This document shows, in pieces, positions 1 through 8,661 of a stretch of 25,318 nt of DNA; positions within the stretch are counted from its first letter, which is position 1; every line of letters begins with the position of its first letter. Source of the stretch: a virus. Below the pieces are notes generated by a model. The model ran no database searches. It was given only the letters and a program-made list of their open reading frames with translations, and was not told where the DNA came from. The position numbers were made by a program, and so were the translations under genes. The stretch spans positions 1 through 25,318 of IMG/VR virus record IMGVR_UViG_3300020119_000002. One strand, written 5' to 3'.

Positions 1-114
1 GAACACTACAACGAATGGCATCCGCATAGTGCACTGGGATATCGTTCGCCACGGGAATATCTGCGGCGGCGAACCAGTAATGGGTTAAGTGATAAAAAGT
101 GTATGGAAATATAG
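1..114 (+). CDS. IS2-like transposase OrfB (InsD-like), C-terminal fragment
   Basis: This is a partial frame that enters from the left edge and stops with TAG at 112-114. The 37 residues visible contain the C-terminal signature of IS2-subgroup OrfB, including [18 protein letters not shown], which lies after the last catalytic Glu of the DDE integrase core. Compared with IS2 InsD as remembered, the final dozen residues differ at several places (for example RRRTSNG and KKCMEI), so this is a relative and not necessarily IS2 itself. The upstream catalytic part is outside the window, so whether the element is active cannot be judged. Confidence 0.85.
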   Translation, partial: EHYNEWHPHSALGYRSPREYLRRRTSNGLSDKKCMEI

Positions 115-125
115 GGGCCAATCCA
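1..125 (+). mobile_element. Right end of an IS2-like insertion sequence (IS3 family)
   Basis: The left edge of the window carries the 3' end of an IS3-family element of the IS2 subgroup. It includes the last 37 codons of the transposase and a short terminal sequence whose final bases (GGGGCCAATCCA, 114-125) differ by one base from the IS2 right end as I recall it. The element ends at about 125, inside a tail gene on the other strand. CTGAC at 126-130 would be one copy of the 5-bp target duplication; the other copy lies outside the window. The exact boundary rests on memory of IS2 and could be off by a few bases. Confidence 0.85.
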
Positions 126-2377
126 CTGACCTTGTAATTGGTGCCTGATTCGAATATCAGATTTTCTGATGTTGTGAATGTATTACCGGATATCTGCAAT
201 ATTTCACCGCTGGCCACGGCTTCATCATATACATCTGCCCAGCGAACCCGATCACCAATCTGAACCATGTTGGCGTCGCTCAGGGCTACGTCTTCAACGG
301 ACATGCGCTGATATATAAGACGCCTTGCCTCAAGCTGTGCCCGGTTCATTGCCTGCTCTTTATTGCGGCAACCTGCCAGTTGGATCTTATAAGGTCGCAC
401 TGCACCTTCTTCGAGTATCTGCTTACTAGCGGCATCAACCCTCAGCCTGATATAGGCTTTCTTGTCTGTTCCGTCGTCATTCGTATCTGTCGCATCCACC
501 CACTCAAGCTCTACGCCGTCATAACTTGTCGGCAGATGCCCTTTATACTGGAGCGTTCCGCCTGTATCGTCGTTAGCGAGGTTTCTGGCGTCGAACTGAG
601 CTGATACCAACCCTTTCTTTTCCTCACGCACAAACCGCCATTTGAGACCGTCCCTGAACACCTTTACCCGAGCGGCGTTGCAGATGCTTTGCAGGCGCTG
701 GCCGAGGCTGATGTCCATATCATCGAAAGAGAAGTCGAACCAGCCGAGCCGCTCATTGTTCGCTTTAATCGACGCACTGATAGAGTAGAGTTCGTCCAGA
801 TCCAGTTCACTAGCATCACGGCCAGCGATGACCACAAACGAATGCAGGATAGCGTCTGCGAAATCCCGGCTTGGGTTGAGGGTGTTGACTACCGAAGAAC
901 CGTTCCACGTGACCGTCTTGCGAGTCACTTCCGCATTAAACTTGCGGTCTTTGATACCCGTCGCCTGCTCGGTGGCGGTAGTGACGCAGCGAATTAGTGT
1001 GTCACCGGCCACTACGTTATTTCGCACCTGAACAGAGTAGACTTCCTCCAGTTTGGCCTGGTCTGTTAACTGGTCTGAGCCATTATTCGTTCTGATAATG
1101 CGAAACGCATATCGGCCCCGCCCGGCTGCAGGAGTTATCTTGCGCGTGAAATACTGCCCTTCATAGGTATCCGCGCTGTACGTGAATGATTCGCTTTGAT
1201 TGGTACCCGGTATTTCATCGTTGTTGGCATCCACCTGCCACCACTCAGCAGTCAGGTCAGCATGCCCGTTCAACCCGCGCTGAAAAATGATGTTGTACCA
1301 GATCTGGTCAGACTCAGATGCCATGATGAATGGCCCGACATACAGCGCCTCCATATCCTCAACTTTCAGATACGTTGACTGCACGACGCCATCAATGGGG
1401 TAGTCATTCCCCGGGCTAATTCCATTGACGCTCATGTCGTAGTATTGAACGGGGTTAACTACTGCGCCGTCATCGCTGATCCCCATCCCAACCAGGATGC
1501 CACTAAGCTGGAATTGCCCCTCCTCATCCGAAGTGGTGCCGTTCGGGTTCGCAACTTTATACTTCACATTGACAGTGAAGCGGATGTTGATCGGCTTCGA
1601 CTTGTCATAGAAATAATCAAAGTCATCATTCTTGATGATGCGAATAGTTGCCACAGTCCCACTGTACGAAAGCGAAACCACGTTTGATGTCTCTGCGGTG
1701 TACAGAACGGAATCACCCAGGTTAGGCGGGGTAATCTCCTGTCCATCCACATCTGGTGATTCAGCTGCGTCATAGATTGTGGGGATGACATCTCCCGGGT
1801 TAAACACTTCGTAGGATGCGCCGTTAATCGTGCTCAGGAGCGTGTCAGCGTATTTAACATTCTCGATAAGGTAATTGCCGACGCCGATGCACATCACCTC
1901 AGTGATGTTTTTGACGTTGTCTATGTACTCGGAAAGCGATGGTTCGACCAGGTCAGGGAATGCGCGTATTTTCCCGTAAATATCGGGGATTGCCTGGTAT
2001 AAGCGAGCGGTGTTTGTTTGCCCTGTCAGGTCGTTATTCGGTGAGTCTTTTTGCGATCCAAGGCTATTAGGTATTGTTGGCTTCGGCATTAATGCAACAA
2101 CAGCAATCGCGGCGACAACGGCGATAACGGCCCCGATCGCCAGCTCCACTCCCTGTTGGCGGATGATAATTTCTATCCGGTCGAAGTGGCTCGCGCAGCG
2201 CGACAAGTCAACTTCCAGAGGGTTAATTTTATCGCCATTTAACGTGATGGCTGCTGTGTTCGCATCGAGACCGCCGGGGAAGTGTCGCGCTATGTTCTGC
2301 TGTAGTGAAATGGTCGTATCGAGTTCGTGAACATCCTTTCCCAGGACACCGCGCGGATCACGCCAGATTATAAGCAT
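126..2377 (-). pseudogene. Tail tip / host specificity protein (TipJ, lambda gpJ-like), truncated by the IS
   Basis: This frame starts at 2377 and stays open for 750 codons until the IS boundary at 125/126. It then continues open in the antisense strand of the IS to the window edge, so no native stop is present. The protein begins MLIIWRDPRG, has a hydrophobic segment at about residues 79-97 as in gpI-like N-termini, and then a TipJ-like region (QAIPDIYGKIRAFPDL near residue 130). The central tail-tip protein sits at the end of the tail tube, and in lambda its C-terminus binds the host receptor. The start is chosen at 2377 because GAGGG lies 6 nt upstream; an ATG at 2383 is also in frame but abuts that site. 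It overlaps the end of the NlpC-like gene. The missing 3' part should hold the receptor-binding region, so the gene is probably inactive. Confidence 0.85.
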
Positions 2378-2796
2378 CTGCATCCCTCATACTTATAAAA
2401 GACCATCTCACCGCGATGGAACCGCCTGAACACATCAAGCCGATCACATCGCACCTGCCCCTCATAATCAGCATTTCCGGCTGAGTGGAGCGCGTGCTTG
2501 CCATCAACAATTACGCCCACATGAGAAGCGACACCCTGCTTAAAAAGCATGAAGGCTATGCAGTCACCGTCAGGGTTATCAACCCGTCGCCACTTGCCGC
2601 TATCAATCTGAGATTTGAACCCGTCGATAATCGAGGTTTCACACGTGTGATAACCCTCCACACACGGCAATTCTTCGCCATAGACGTAGCGGAAATACAT
2701 CACTACTACGCCCCAGCAGTCCATCGCGTCCCAGTTACAGGCGCGGTCAATCCACGGCAGGCCAACCGAACGGCGTATAAATTCATTCTTATTCAT
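2368..2796 (-). CDS. NlpC/P60-family tail assembly protein (lambda gpK-like)
   Basis: This 142-aa protein has the NlpC/P60 layout: a catalytic Cys candidate at C27 in MDCWG, a His candidate at H92 in SHVGV, and a third polar position near H101/H104. In lambda-like phages this domain belongs to gpK, a tail-tip assembly protein thought to have peptidoglycan hydrolase activity. It is shorter than lambda gpK because the Mov34-type N-terminal domain is absent, as is common in phages with a TipJ protein. AAGG lies 7 nt before the ATG. It follows the DUF1833-like gene by 9 nt, and its 3' end overlaps the start of the tail-tip gene. Confidence 0.85.
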   Translation of the reverse strand: MNKNEFIRRSVGLPWIDRACNWDAMDCWGVVVMYFRYVYGEELPCVEGYHTCETSIIDGFKSQIDSGKWRRVDNPDGDCIAFMLFKQGVASHVGVIVDGKHALHSAGNADYEGQVRCDRLDVFRRFHRGEMVFYKYEGCRCL

Positions 2797-2805
2797 GCGG
2801 GAACC

Positions 2806-3303
2806 TTACATGTAGGAAAGGCCTGGGTAGCGGTCCAGATCGTAAACCTGCGACATGTTGAGAATCATCGGGTTGTCATCCGAGGCCTGCACCTCAAGCG
2901 TGTCTCGACTCAGGCGCACTCCATCCTCAGTGACATATAGGGTCCAGTCCTGAATGGGCGTGTTGGGGTCATCTTCGGTGAATTGCTGCAGCGTCATCGT
3001 GATAGGGGAAGCAAGCCAGTCGAACGGGTCCATCGCCCTTATGATTGTTTTGAAATCATCACCAACCTGAGGTCTCGCGAACTTCACCGCAATGGAGCTT
3101 ACCGGGTCCTTCCCTTGCTCCGGCTTGTTTATCTCCATTGAACATGCCCTGTACTGGTTGCCGGCAAACGTCATATCGCTATAGACGTTTGCAACCAGGC
3201 GCACAGGAGAACTAAACGCCGGGTGGTTAAGCGTGATGGTGTCGAATTCAGCTGCGGGGTTCTTCTGGCTCCAGAATGCTCTCTGTTCGTCTGTGATAGG
3301 CAT
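2806..3303 (-). CDS. DUF1833-family minor tail protein (gpL position)
   Basis: This 165-aa protein resembles the DUF1833 family, found in siphoviruses between the tape measure gene and the NlpC/P60 gene. That is the gpL position, so a tail-tip ring role is likely. The sequence is a mix of beta-rich segments with no signal peptide or membrane segment. The start ATG shares its A with the stop of the preceding gene (TAATG at 3301-3305), which suggests coupled translation. Function is inferred from position and family resemblance only. Confidence 0.7.
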   Translation of the reverse strand: MPITDEQRAFWSQKNPAAEFDTITLNHPAFSSPVRLVANVYSDMTFAGNQYRACSMEINKPEQGKDPVSSIAVKFARPQVGDDFKTIIRAMDPFDWLASPITMTLQQFTEDDPNTPIQDWTLYVTEDGVRLSRDTLEVQASDDNPMILNMSQVYDLDRYPGLSYM

Positions 3304-3776
3304 TACGGGTCCTTAGGCCAGTACCAGTTAACGGCAGGGTCGAGAATGTTGCGTTGCTTAAAGATATCGGGGTCAACCCAGATATCGTCAGGATACCAGT
3401 CAGGAATGATGAGCTTGCGAGCCAGCACCTGCGCTGAATAGGTGAACACGTCGCTTTCTTCACTCACCGGTAACAGGCTGTCAGGCAGAAACATCACTTC
3501 ATGGTCTACCAGTTCGAACTCAGTGCGGATCGGCAGGATGAAGTTTTTGCGGCCTTTATCGATGGCGTTCTCGAACCACGACCAGAAGATGGTGGCATCG
3601 TCGCCTTTGAACTTGAATGTGACATCCCAGATAACAGGAACGTCGTCACTCAGTCGCTTACGATAAGGCGGCCCGCTTCTCGGGTCGGCCATCTGGAATG
3701 CGGCAAGCTGATTACGAGCCTTGCCACTTGTGAGGATGGTTTGCAGCCCTAACGGCCACTTGATGTCTGTTGCCAT
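3303..3776 (-). CDS. Minor tail protein downstream of the tape measure (gpM position)
   Basis: This 157-aa protein lies directly after the tape measure gene, where lambda gpM and equivalent tail-tip proteins are encoded. The sequence is rich in Trp and aromatic residues (IWDVTFKFKG, FWSWFENAI, WYPDDIW) and has no membrane segment. Its start overlaps the tape measure stop as TAATG (3774-3778), and its own stop overlaps the next start in the same way. A tail-tip role is inferred from position; I do not recognise a named domain with certainty. Confidence 0.65.
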   Translation of the reverse strand: MATDIKWPLGLQTILTSGKARNQLAAFQMADPRSGPPYRKRLSDDVPVIWDVTFKFKGDDATIFWSWFENAIDKGRKNFILPIRTEFELVDHEVMFLPDSLLPVSEESDVFTYSAQVLARKLIIPDWYPDDIWVDPDIFKQRNILDPAVNWYWPKDP

Positions 3777-6700
3777 TATTGGGATTTCCCTGTTGTGTTC
3801 CAGCCTTCTCCGAGCGCCCTCGACACGTCCCCGGTTCTGGTGCGCAACTGCCTGGCGACCTCTTTCACGGCCAGCGTGATTGTCTTCGTATCTGGGTTAT
3901 ACCCCTGATTCTCGACAGTCGTACCGTTCGCCATATTATTGATGACTACGTTTACCGGTGCAGAAGAACCTCCACCACCAACATCACTCGCCGGAACGAC
4001 CTTTCCGCTGGTTGTGGGCATCATGTACTGCTTGCCACCGCTGGACTGGAACATCTCAGGCTCACCGGATTCGTTAACCCGGTACATATTTCCGGAAGAG
4101 GTGGTGCCGCCGTATCGACGACCTCCGCTATAGCTAATCCCGCTAATAGTGGAAGCTATCTGTGCGCCAGCTGCTGCTGCGGATGCCATTGCTGGGATGT
4201 TCGCCGGGAACGGAAGAGCGAGGGCATTCGATACTGCGGTCATCATATTTAATGATGCTTGCGCAATGGAGAAGCCCTTACTGATAGCGAATATCGCTTT
4301 ATATGCAGCGCTGGTTTTGCCACCAGATGCCGCTATTACACTCGCCAGTGAGTCAAAGCTAGATGCTGCGATGCCGATCAACTGGCTGGTCTGCATGGCC
4401 TGTTTGTTGGACTCATCCAGCAGTATCTTTTCGCGCTCGGCTGATGCTCTGGCCTGAATTGCGGTTTTGGTGTCTTCATACAGCTGTGTGTTCTGTACAT
4501 CCAGCGCCTGGTACTTAGCAACTGTCGCGAGCTTTTGCTGCTCCTGAAGGTCTATTGCAGCGGTAGGGTTCGCCACCTCACCAGTTAACGGGTCGGCAGT
4601 GGATTGCGTCTGTGCTATTTCCTGCTTGGCGAACTTCTGCCCCTGCTCTGCTTCCTGCCTTGCTTTAAGGGCATTAGCTGCATCCCATGTTTTGGCCGCA
4701 TATTCTCCTGCCAGTTTTATCTGCTCTTCCGTAGCCGCGTTACCCAGTGATTGCTGGGCTGCCAAGATGGATTGCTCTTTGCTCAACTCTTTAGTTGAAT
4801 CGGCAGACACTTCGGATTTCTGGCGAAGTTGTTCCAGTTTTTGGGTGATCGAAGCTTGTTCCCTGGCGGCTTTGCTCGCCGCACTCCCAGAAGCTTTTGA
4901 AGACGACGAGCGTGCTTTCTCTGCTTGTTGAAGGTCATAAACTGCCGCAGCCTGAGCCTCTATCTGTTTGAGCTGTTCTGAACCTGCGGCAACCCCAGCA
5001 TTAAGTGCCTTCTGTCTGGCATCGGTTACTGCACGCTGTCGCTTATCGGTAATTTGAAGAAGATTACTTTCTTCTTGCAATTGCTTAAGGAGTTTATCCC
5101 CGTCAGCGCTCCGTGACTCAACTGGAGTTTGGGAAATGGCGGCGAGATCCGACTGAAGCTGTTGAGCCTTCAGGGAAAGAATGTCCAGTCCGCCAGCAAG
5201 CCGCTCATTTACTTTTTCAAGCAAGCCGCCTGTTTTCGCCAGTTTCTCTTGAGCGGTATCCAGGTCAGCTACAGCGACTTTGTTTTCTCGCACGGCCTGT
5301 TCGTAATTCTGCTGAGCCCGAGTATATGTAGGACTATCCTGACTCGTGTTGTCCAGGACCTTCTTATAGATATCCATAACCCGAGCGGTGTCATCGACCG
5401 TATCCCTAAGGTCTGCTACCGCATCTTTCTGGGCAAGAACGGAACTTTCTAGCTTGGCCTGTGTACCCTCAAGCTGAGCATGGTTAAGTTTGGTATAGGA
5501 TTCCGTCAGGGAGTCGACATTATCAGCCAGTGCGATAGCTTCTTCTTTGGCCTGCTGAGCGCTCTGATACCACGAATAAAGAGCGGCGGCAGCAATCATT
5601 ATGATTCCGGCTGGACCGCCAAGAATCGCCATTGCCCCCTTAAGCGCATTCATAGCAACCGACGCGCCGCGGGCGGCAGTAGCTGACGTAGCCATGGCTG
5701 CTCCCTGAGCTTTCTCAGCAACCACAAGATCAGCCGAAGCAGCGGTGGCTGCAGATTTTTTCGCGATGAGGTTATCCAGTGCGGTCGCTTCAGCAAGAGA
5801 ACCTTTTGCTACGTTGTATTCAGCCTGGGCGAGATTCATCGCTGATATCGCAGCTTCTTTGTCTGCTATTGCCTTTCTTGTCGTACTCGCGGCTGCAACT
5901 TCAGCGGCCTGAGCCTCCTGCGCATAAGCCTTGGCTTGCGCCGCTGACGCTATAGCATTTTTTGCCATGGCTGTTGTTGCTGCAGTTAATCCGCCAAGGA
6001 ATCTTGACCCCATGACAGCAGCCAGCGCCACAAACACATTCGAAAGAGTGTCGAGATTCTCACTCACGGTTACAACTGCTGAGCTGATACCCGCAACAGT
6101 GGATTGGACTGTAGAAGACTCACCAACAAATTTAGTGATGTTGTTCGTTGCAACGGTGAATGCCTGGCCGATAGTTTGAGTGGTTTTGGCGAACTCTTCG
6201 CCGATCTGATTGCCCTGTTTCAGGAGCCCATCGACAACTACCTTTGTGGTTAACTGCCCGGCGGCGGCCATGCCTCTAAGCTGACCGATATCAACCCCGA
6301 GAGAATCGGCCAATGCCTGCGCAATGCGGCTTCCGTTCTCAGTAATTGAGTTAAACTCTTCACCGCGAAGCACGCCTGATGCGAGCGCCTGCGATAACTG
6401 CACTGTAGCCGATGAGGCTTCCTCGGTAGTGGCACCGGAGACGATCAGACCTTTGTTTATTGTGCTTGTGAGCTGAGTCATTTGCTCAGCAGATAAATTG
6501 TATTTGCGGGTTGCTCTTTCCAGCCTGCCGTAGAGTGTGGCCGTAGCTTCTACGCTGGTTCTTGTCTGCTGAGAAATATCGAATACGCGATTTGTTACAT
6601 CGATTAACTGCTCATTTGCTCCAACGGAGTTAACAAGTTTGTTGTTCAGCGTCGTCCATGCGTCAGCATATCTGAGCACTTCATTAGCTGATAAAGCGGC

Positions 6701-6886
6701 CATGACTCCTGACGCAACAGAACTGAGCTTGCCAAATGAGCCGGTCAACGTAGTTACTGAGGCATCGGTCCGATCAAAAGAGCGTTGCATATCATTGCTG
6801 ATGGAACCCACTGAACGCCCGGCAGTAAGTAATGCCGCTGTATCCGCTTTGACTGTGTACTCAATAGTGCCGACGTTCTCAGACAT
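3776..6886 (-). CDS. Tail tape measure protein
   Basis: This is the largest gene (1036 aa from the chosen start) and sets tail length in siphoviruses. Residues 1 to about 240 look like the conserved tape-measure N-domain (GTIEYTVKAD near the start, GEEFNSITENGSRIAQALA near 175). Long Ala/Gln/Lys-rich coiled-coil stretches follow, with hydrophobic segments at about 281-300 and 416-440 and a Gly/Ala-rich hydrophobic region near 875-930. The C-terminus is Gly/Ser-rich (GGRRYGG onward). The start is taken at 6886 because GGAG lies 5 nt upstream; the earlier ATG at 6901 sits in the T-run of a terminator. At about 1.5 angstrom per residue the tail would be roughly 150 nm, a rule of thumb rather than a measurement. 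Confidence 0.95.
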   Translation of the reverse strand: MSENVGTIEYTVKADTAALLTAGRSVGSISNDMQRSFDRTDASVTTLTGSFGKLSSVASGVMAALSANEVLRYADAWTTLNNKLVNSVGANEQLIDVTNRVFDISQQTRTSVEATATLYGRLERATRKYNLSAEQMTQLTSTINKGLIVSGATTEEASSATVQLSQALASGVLRGEEFNSITENGSRIAQALADSLGVDIGQLRGMAAAGQLTTKVVVDGLLKQGNQIGEEFAKTTQTIGQAFTVATNNITKFVGESSTVQSTVAGISSAVVTVSENLDTLSNVFVALAAVMGSRFLGGLTAATTAMAKNAIASAAQAKAYAQEAQAAEVAAASTTRKAIADKEAAISAMNLAQAEYNVAKGSLAEATALDNLIAKKSAATAASADLVVAEKAQGAAMATSATAARGASVAMNALKGAMAILGGPAGIIMIAAAALYSWYQSAQQAKEEAIALADNVDSLTESYTKLNHAQLEGTQAKLESSVLAQKDAVADLRDTVDDTARVMDIYKKVLDNTSQDSPTYTRAQQNYEQAVRENKVAVADLDTAQEKLAKTGGLLEKVNERLAGGLDILSLKAQQLQSDLAAISQTPVESRSADGDKLLKQLQEESNLLQITDKRQRAVTDARQKALNAGVAAGSEQLKQIEAQAAAVYDLQQAEKARSSSSKASGSAASKAAREQASITQKLEQLRQKSEVSADSTKELSKEQSILAAQQSLGNAATEEQIKLAGEYAAKTWDAANALKARQEAEQGQKFAKQEIAQTQSTADPLTGEVANPTAAIDLQEQQKLATVAKYQALDVQNTQLYEDTKTAIQARASAEREKILLDESNKQAMQTSQLIGIAASSFDSLASVIAASGGKTSAAYKAIFAISKGFSIAQASLNMMTAVSNALALPFPANIPAMASAAAAGAQIASTISGISYSGGRRYGGTTSSGNMYRVNESGEPEMFQSSGGKQYMMPTTSGKVVPASDVGGGGSSAPVNVVINNMANGTTVENQGYNPDTKTITLAVKEVARQLRTRTGDVSRALGEGWNTTGKSQ

Positions 6887-6901
6887 GTTATCTCCGGGCA
6901 T

Positions 6902-6922
6902 AAAAAAAGCCCCGAAGGGCTT
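6902..6922 (-). terminator. Intrinsic terminator between the DUF6246-like gene and the tape measure gene
   Basis: In minus-strand RNA a 6-bp stem, AAGCCC paired with GGGCTT, closes a UUCG tetraloop and runs directly into seven U. The stop codon of the upstream gene forms the left foot of the stem, and the tape measure ribosome site lies just past the U-run. It is one of several terminators of the same design in this late unit. Confidence 0.8.
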
Positions 6923-7565
6923 AATGTTTTCTGTTGTTGTCGCGCTGCATTAGCTTTTCTGCCCAATCCATCGTCTGGTCATAGTTCTTCTGAGATGGGA
7001 TTTTGGCTTTAGGCGGTGGAGGATATTTCGCTTCCATGGCGGCACGGAAACTGGTCATTGTCATGTTCCATGCTTCGGACTCACTCATGCTCAGGTGGGC
7101 CACAGCAAGGTAAACGAATGACCGGGCATCAAAGCGGTTTGTGTACTCGCCGTCTTTCGCTACGTCTTCATTGTCCTGATCGCCCATTACTCCGTGTTTA
7201 ATCAGGTGACGCGCCAGCGTGAGCACATCTTCAAGGGGCATGAATCCCTTCTTCATGACGAGCTTGCCGCGCGGCGTGTAGGCATACCCACCGACCAGGT
7301 GCGAAATGTCTTCCTCACAGCACGACTGAACTATTAGCGCAGCAGCCTTGACCATTCTGGCAAAGCATACCGCGCGCGTATCCTGTAACAGCTGCTCGTT
7401 GCGGATCACATGTTGAGGATAGTGACCACCGTGGACATGCACCATCGCAGTAACGACTTCTTCAGGCGTACCGATGCGTGTCATAGCCAGGAATGACGGA
7501 TTCAGAAAATACGTGTGGCCGACGAGTTTTATCTCCGCCTGGCCGATGTCTGTTATTGCTGCCAT
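6921..7565 (-). CDS. DUF6246-like protein in the tail assembly chaperone position
   Basis: This 214-aa protein lies between the major tail protein gene and the tape measure gene, where siphoviruses encode the tail assembly chaperones (lambda gpG/gpGT) that hold the tape measure before tube assembly. The sequence resembles the DUF6246 family. It is mostly helical with no membrane segment and ends in a basic, polar tail. Unlike lambda, there is no room for a frameshifted T extension: the stop is followed at once by a terminator and the tape measure gene. AGGG lies 5 nt before the ATG. The chaperone role is inferred from position. Confidence 0.65.
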   Translation of the reverse strand: MAAITDIGQAEIKLVGHTYFLNPSFLAMTRIGTPEEVVTAMVHVHGGHYPQHVIRNEQLLQDTRAVCFARMVKAAALIVQSCCEEDISHLVGGYAYTPRGKLVMKKGFMPLEDVLTLARHLIKHGVMGDQDNEDVAKDGEYTNRFDARSFVYLAVAHLSMSESEAWNMTMTSFRAAMEAKYPPPPKAKIPSQKNYDQTMDWAEKLMQRDNNRKH

Positions 7566-7572
7566 ATCATCC

Positions 7573-7614
7573 CTGCATTATAGGGGCCGAAGCCCCACCG
7601 TAAACCAGTGTCAA
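7573..7614 (-). promoter_or_regulatory. Stem-loop between consensus-like -35 and -10 hexamers before the DUF6246-like gene
   Basis: On the minus strand TTGACA (7609-7614) and TATAAT (7577-7582) both match the sigma70 consensus but are 26 bp apart, too far for a standard promoter. Between them GGGGC-TTCG-GCCCC forms a very stable UUCG hairpin with no U-run. A weaker -35 (TTTACG) 16 bp from the TATAAT is possible. The region may be an RNA processing or stabilising hairpin, or a weak internal promoter. Confidence 0.35.
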
Positions 7615-7922
7615 GTAGCAGGATCCACAACTATATGCATGGCCGGACTTTTAACACTATTTCCCTCTGTATCAGTCACGGTGACTGTGACAGCGTAATA
7701 ACCGGCAGCGGTAGGGGTACCCGCCACCTGCAGCTTAGACGAGGTTAACCCACCCAACACCGAGAGGCCAGCCGCTGAAGACGGTGAAAACGTCCATAAG
7801 TACGAGTACGTTCCATCATCTGGCTGAGTTAGGTTAGGAGTTACCGTGACGCTGTATGCAACGCCAACATCCGCAGAGGACGGAGTGTTAAGAGTTGCCT
7901 TTGTTATTACGCTTGCTACTCC
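7611..7922 (-). CDS. Second Ig/PKD-like domain of the major tail protein, in the -1 frame
   Basis: Directly after the major tail protein gene, the -1 frame is open for 103 codons and ends with TGA at 7611-7613. It has no plausible ATG, GTG or TTG start near its beginning. The encoded residues read as a beta-sandwich domain: alternating V/T strands, DDGTYSYLWTFSPSS, TAAGYYAVTVTVTDTEGNS, typical of Ig/PKD-like repeats. The natural way to express it is a -1 slip at the G-run (GTG GGG GAG TAG) just before the stop, giving a tail protein of about 345 aa. Ig-like extensions on phage structural proteins made by frameshifting are known (Fraser, Maxwell and Davidson). An alternative is that the stop arose by a recent indel. 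Confidence 0.65.
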   Translation of the reverse strand, partial: GVASVITKATLNTPSSADVGVAYSVTVTPNLTQPDDGTYSYLWTFSPSSAAGLSVLGGLTSSKLQVAGTPTAAGYYAVTVTVTDTEGNSVKSPAMHIVVDPAT

Positions 7923-8647
7923 CCCACGGTCACAGTTGCCACGTCTGAAGTCGCGCTACCCGCAGTAGTGGAGGTCACTACCACAGTGTAATCTCCAGCG
8001 TCGGTGGAGGTTGTGCTCGGCTTGGTGTACGTCGCTGAAGTTGCGCCAGATACAGCACTAGAGCCTTTCTTCCACTGATAGGTCAGCGCAGACCCATCAG
8101 TAGCATGAGCCGCTACAGACAGAACCAGTGTCTGCCCTGCAGTCAGGCTCTGATTGACCGGCTGGGTGTCGATTAGAACTTCATCCGGCACATCGCGCAC
8201 GTCGACCAGTCCAGCACTGGACGCTTCCAGAGACCATGTTGCGACGTCATCGTGTGGGGCTTCATCTTCCCACGAGGTAACGAGGAAAGGCCCTTCGGTG
8301 ATGTCGTTCGGAGATACAATTTTAAACCAGACGAAAGGCTGATTGCTTGTATCAACTGGTGGATTGTAAATGTGACGCTTAAGCGCGTTCTGCGCATACG
8401 CATCTTCTTTACGTGTTACACCGTCTCCAGAGAATGATACGTCTTTATACGTGGTCAGATTCTCTTTTGTGTAAGACGCGCTCATGTCGCCGGTCGCATC
8501 AGCGGTGTCCCACTCTACTGACGTGGTTTTGCCGCGCATCATGCCGAGGCGCTTATATTCACTTGCTGTAGGTTGTGCTTCCGGGCATGCAATCGCGTAA
8601 TAAACGACGACGTCACGACCAGTAAAAGCACCTGATTCACATGCCAT
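7916..8647 (-). CDS. Major tail tube protein with C-terminal Ig-like domain
   Basis: This 243-aa protein has a tail-tube core at about residues 1-150 (ESGAFTGRDVVVYYAIACPE at the start, then DATGDMSASYTKENLTTYKD) and an Ig-like domain at about 155-242. The latter has the usual signs: TQPVNQSLTAGQTLVLSV, ALTYQWKKGSSAVSGATS, DAGDYTVVVT and a closing VATVTV strand. Tube proteins stack as hexameric rings around the tape measure; such Ig domains sit on the tail surface. GGAG lies 9 nt before the ATG. The stop TAG (7916-7918) directly follows a G-run, and a second domain is encoded in the -1 frame. Confidence 0.9.
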   Translation of the reverse strand: MACESGAFTGRDVVVYYAIACPEAQPTASEYKRLGMMRGKTTSVEWDTADATGDMSASYTKENLTTYKDVSFSGDGVTRKEDAYAQNALKRHIYNPPVDTSNQPFVWFKIVSPNDITEGPFLVTSWEDEAPHDDVATWSLEASSAGLVDVRDVPDEVLIDTQPVNQSLTAGQTLVLSVAAHATDGSALTYQWKKGSSAVSGATSATYTKPSTTSTDAGDYTVVVTSTTAGSATSDVATVTVGE

Positions 8648-8661
8648 AGTATTTTGCTCCG

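Noticed and set aside
380-2330. Several plus-strand reading frames opposite the tail-tip gene
   Set aside because: They lie against a 750-codon minus-strand frame with clear tail-tip sequence and have no recognisable products.
6887-6901. Tape measure start at 6901
   Set aside because: That ATG is in the terminator U-run and has no ribosome site; ATG 6886 has GGAG at 5 nt.
3770-6953. Plus-strand frames opposite the tape measure gene
   Set aside because: They are mirrors of Ala-rich coding sequence on the minus strand and lack ribosome sites and family signs.
6921-7565. Lambda-type G/GT frameshift in the chaperone-position gene
   Set aside because: No standard slippery heptamer near the end, and the stop is followed at once by a terminator and the tape measure gene, leaving no room for a T frame.
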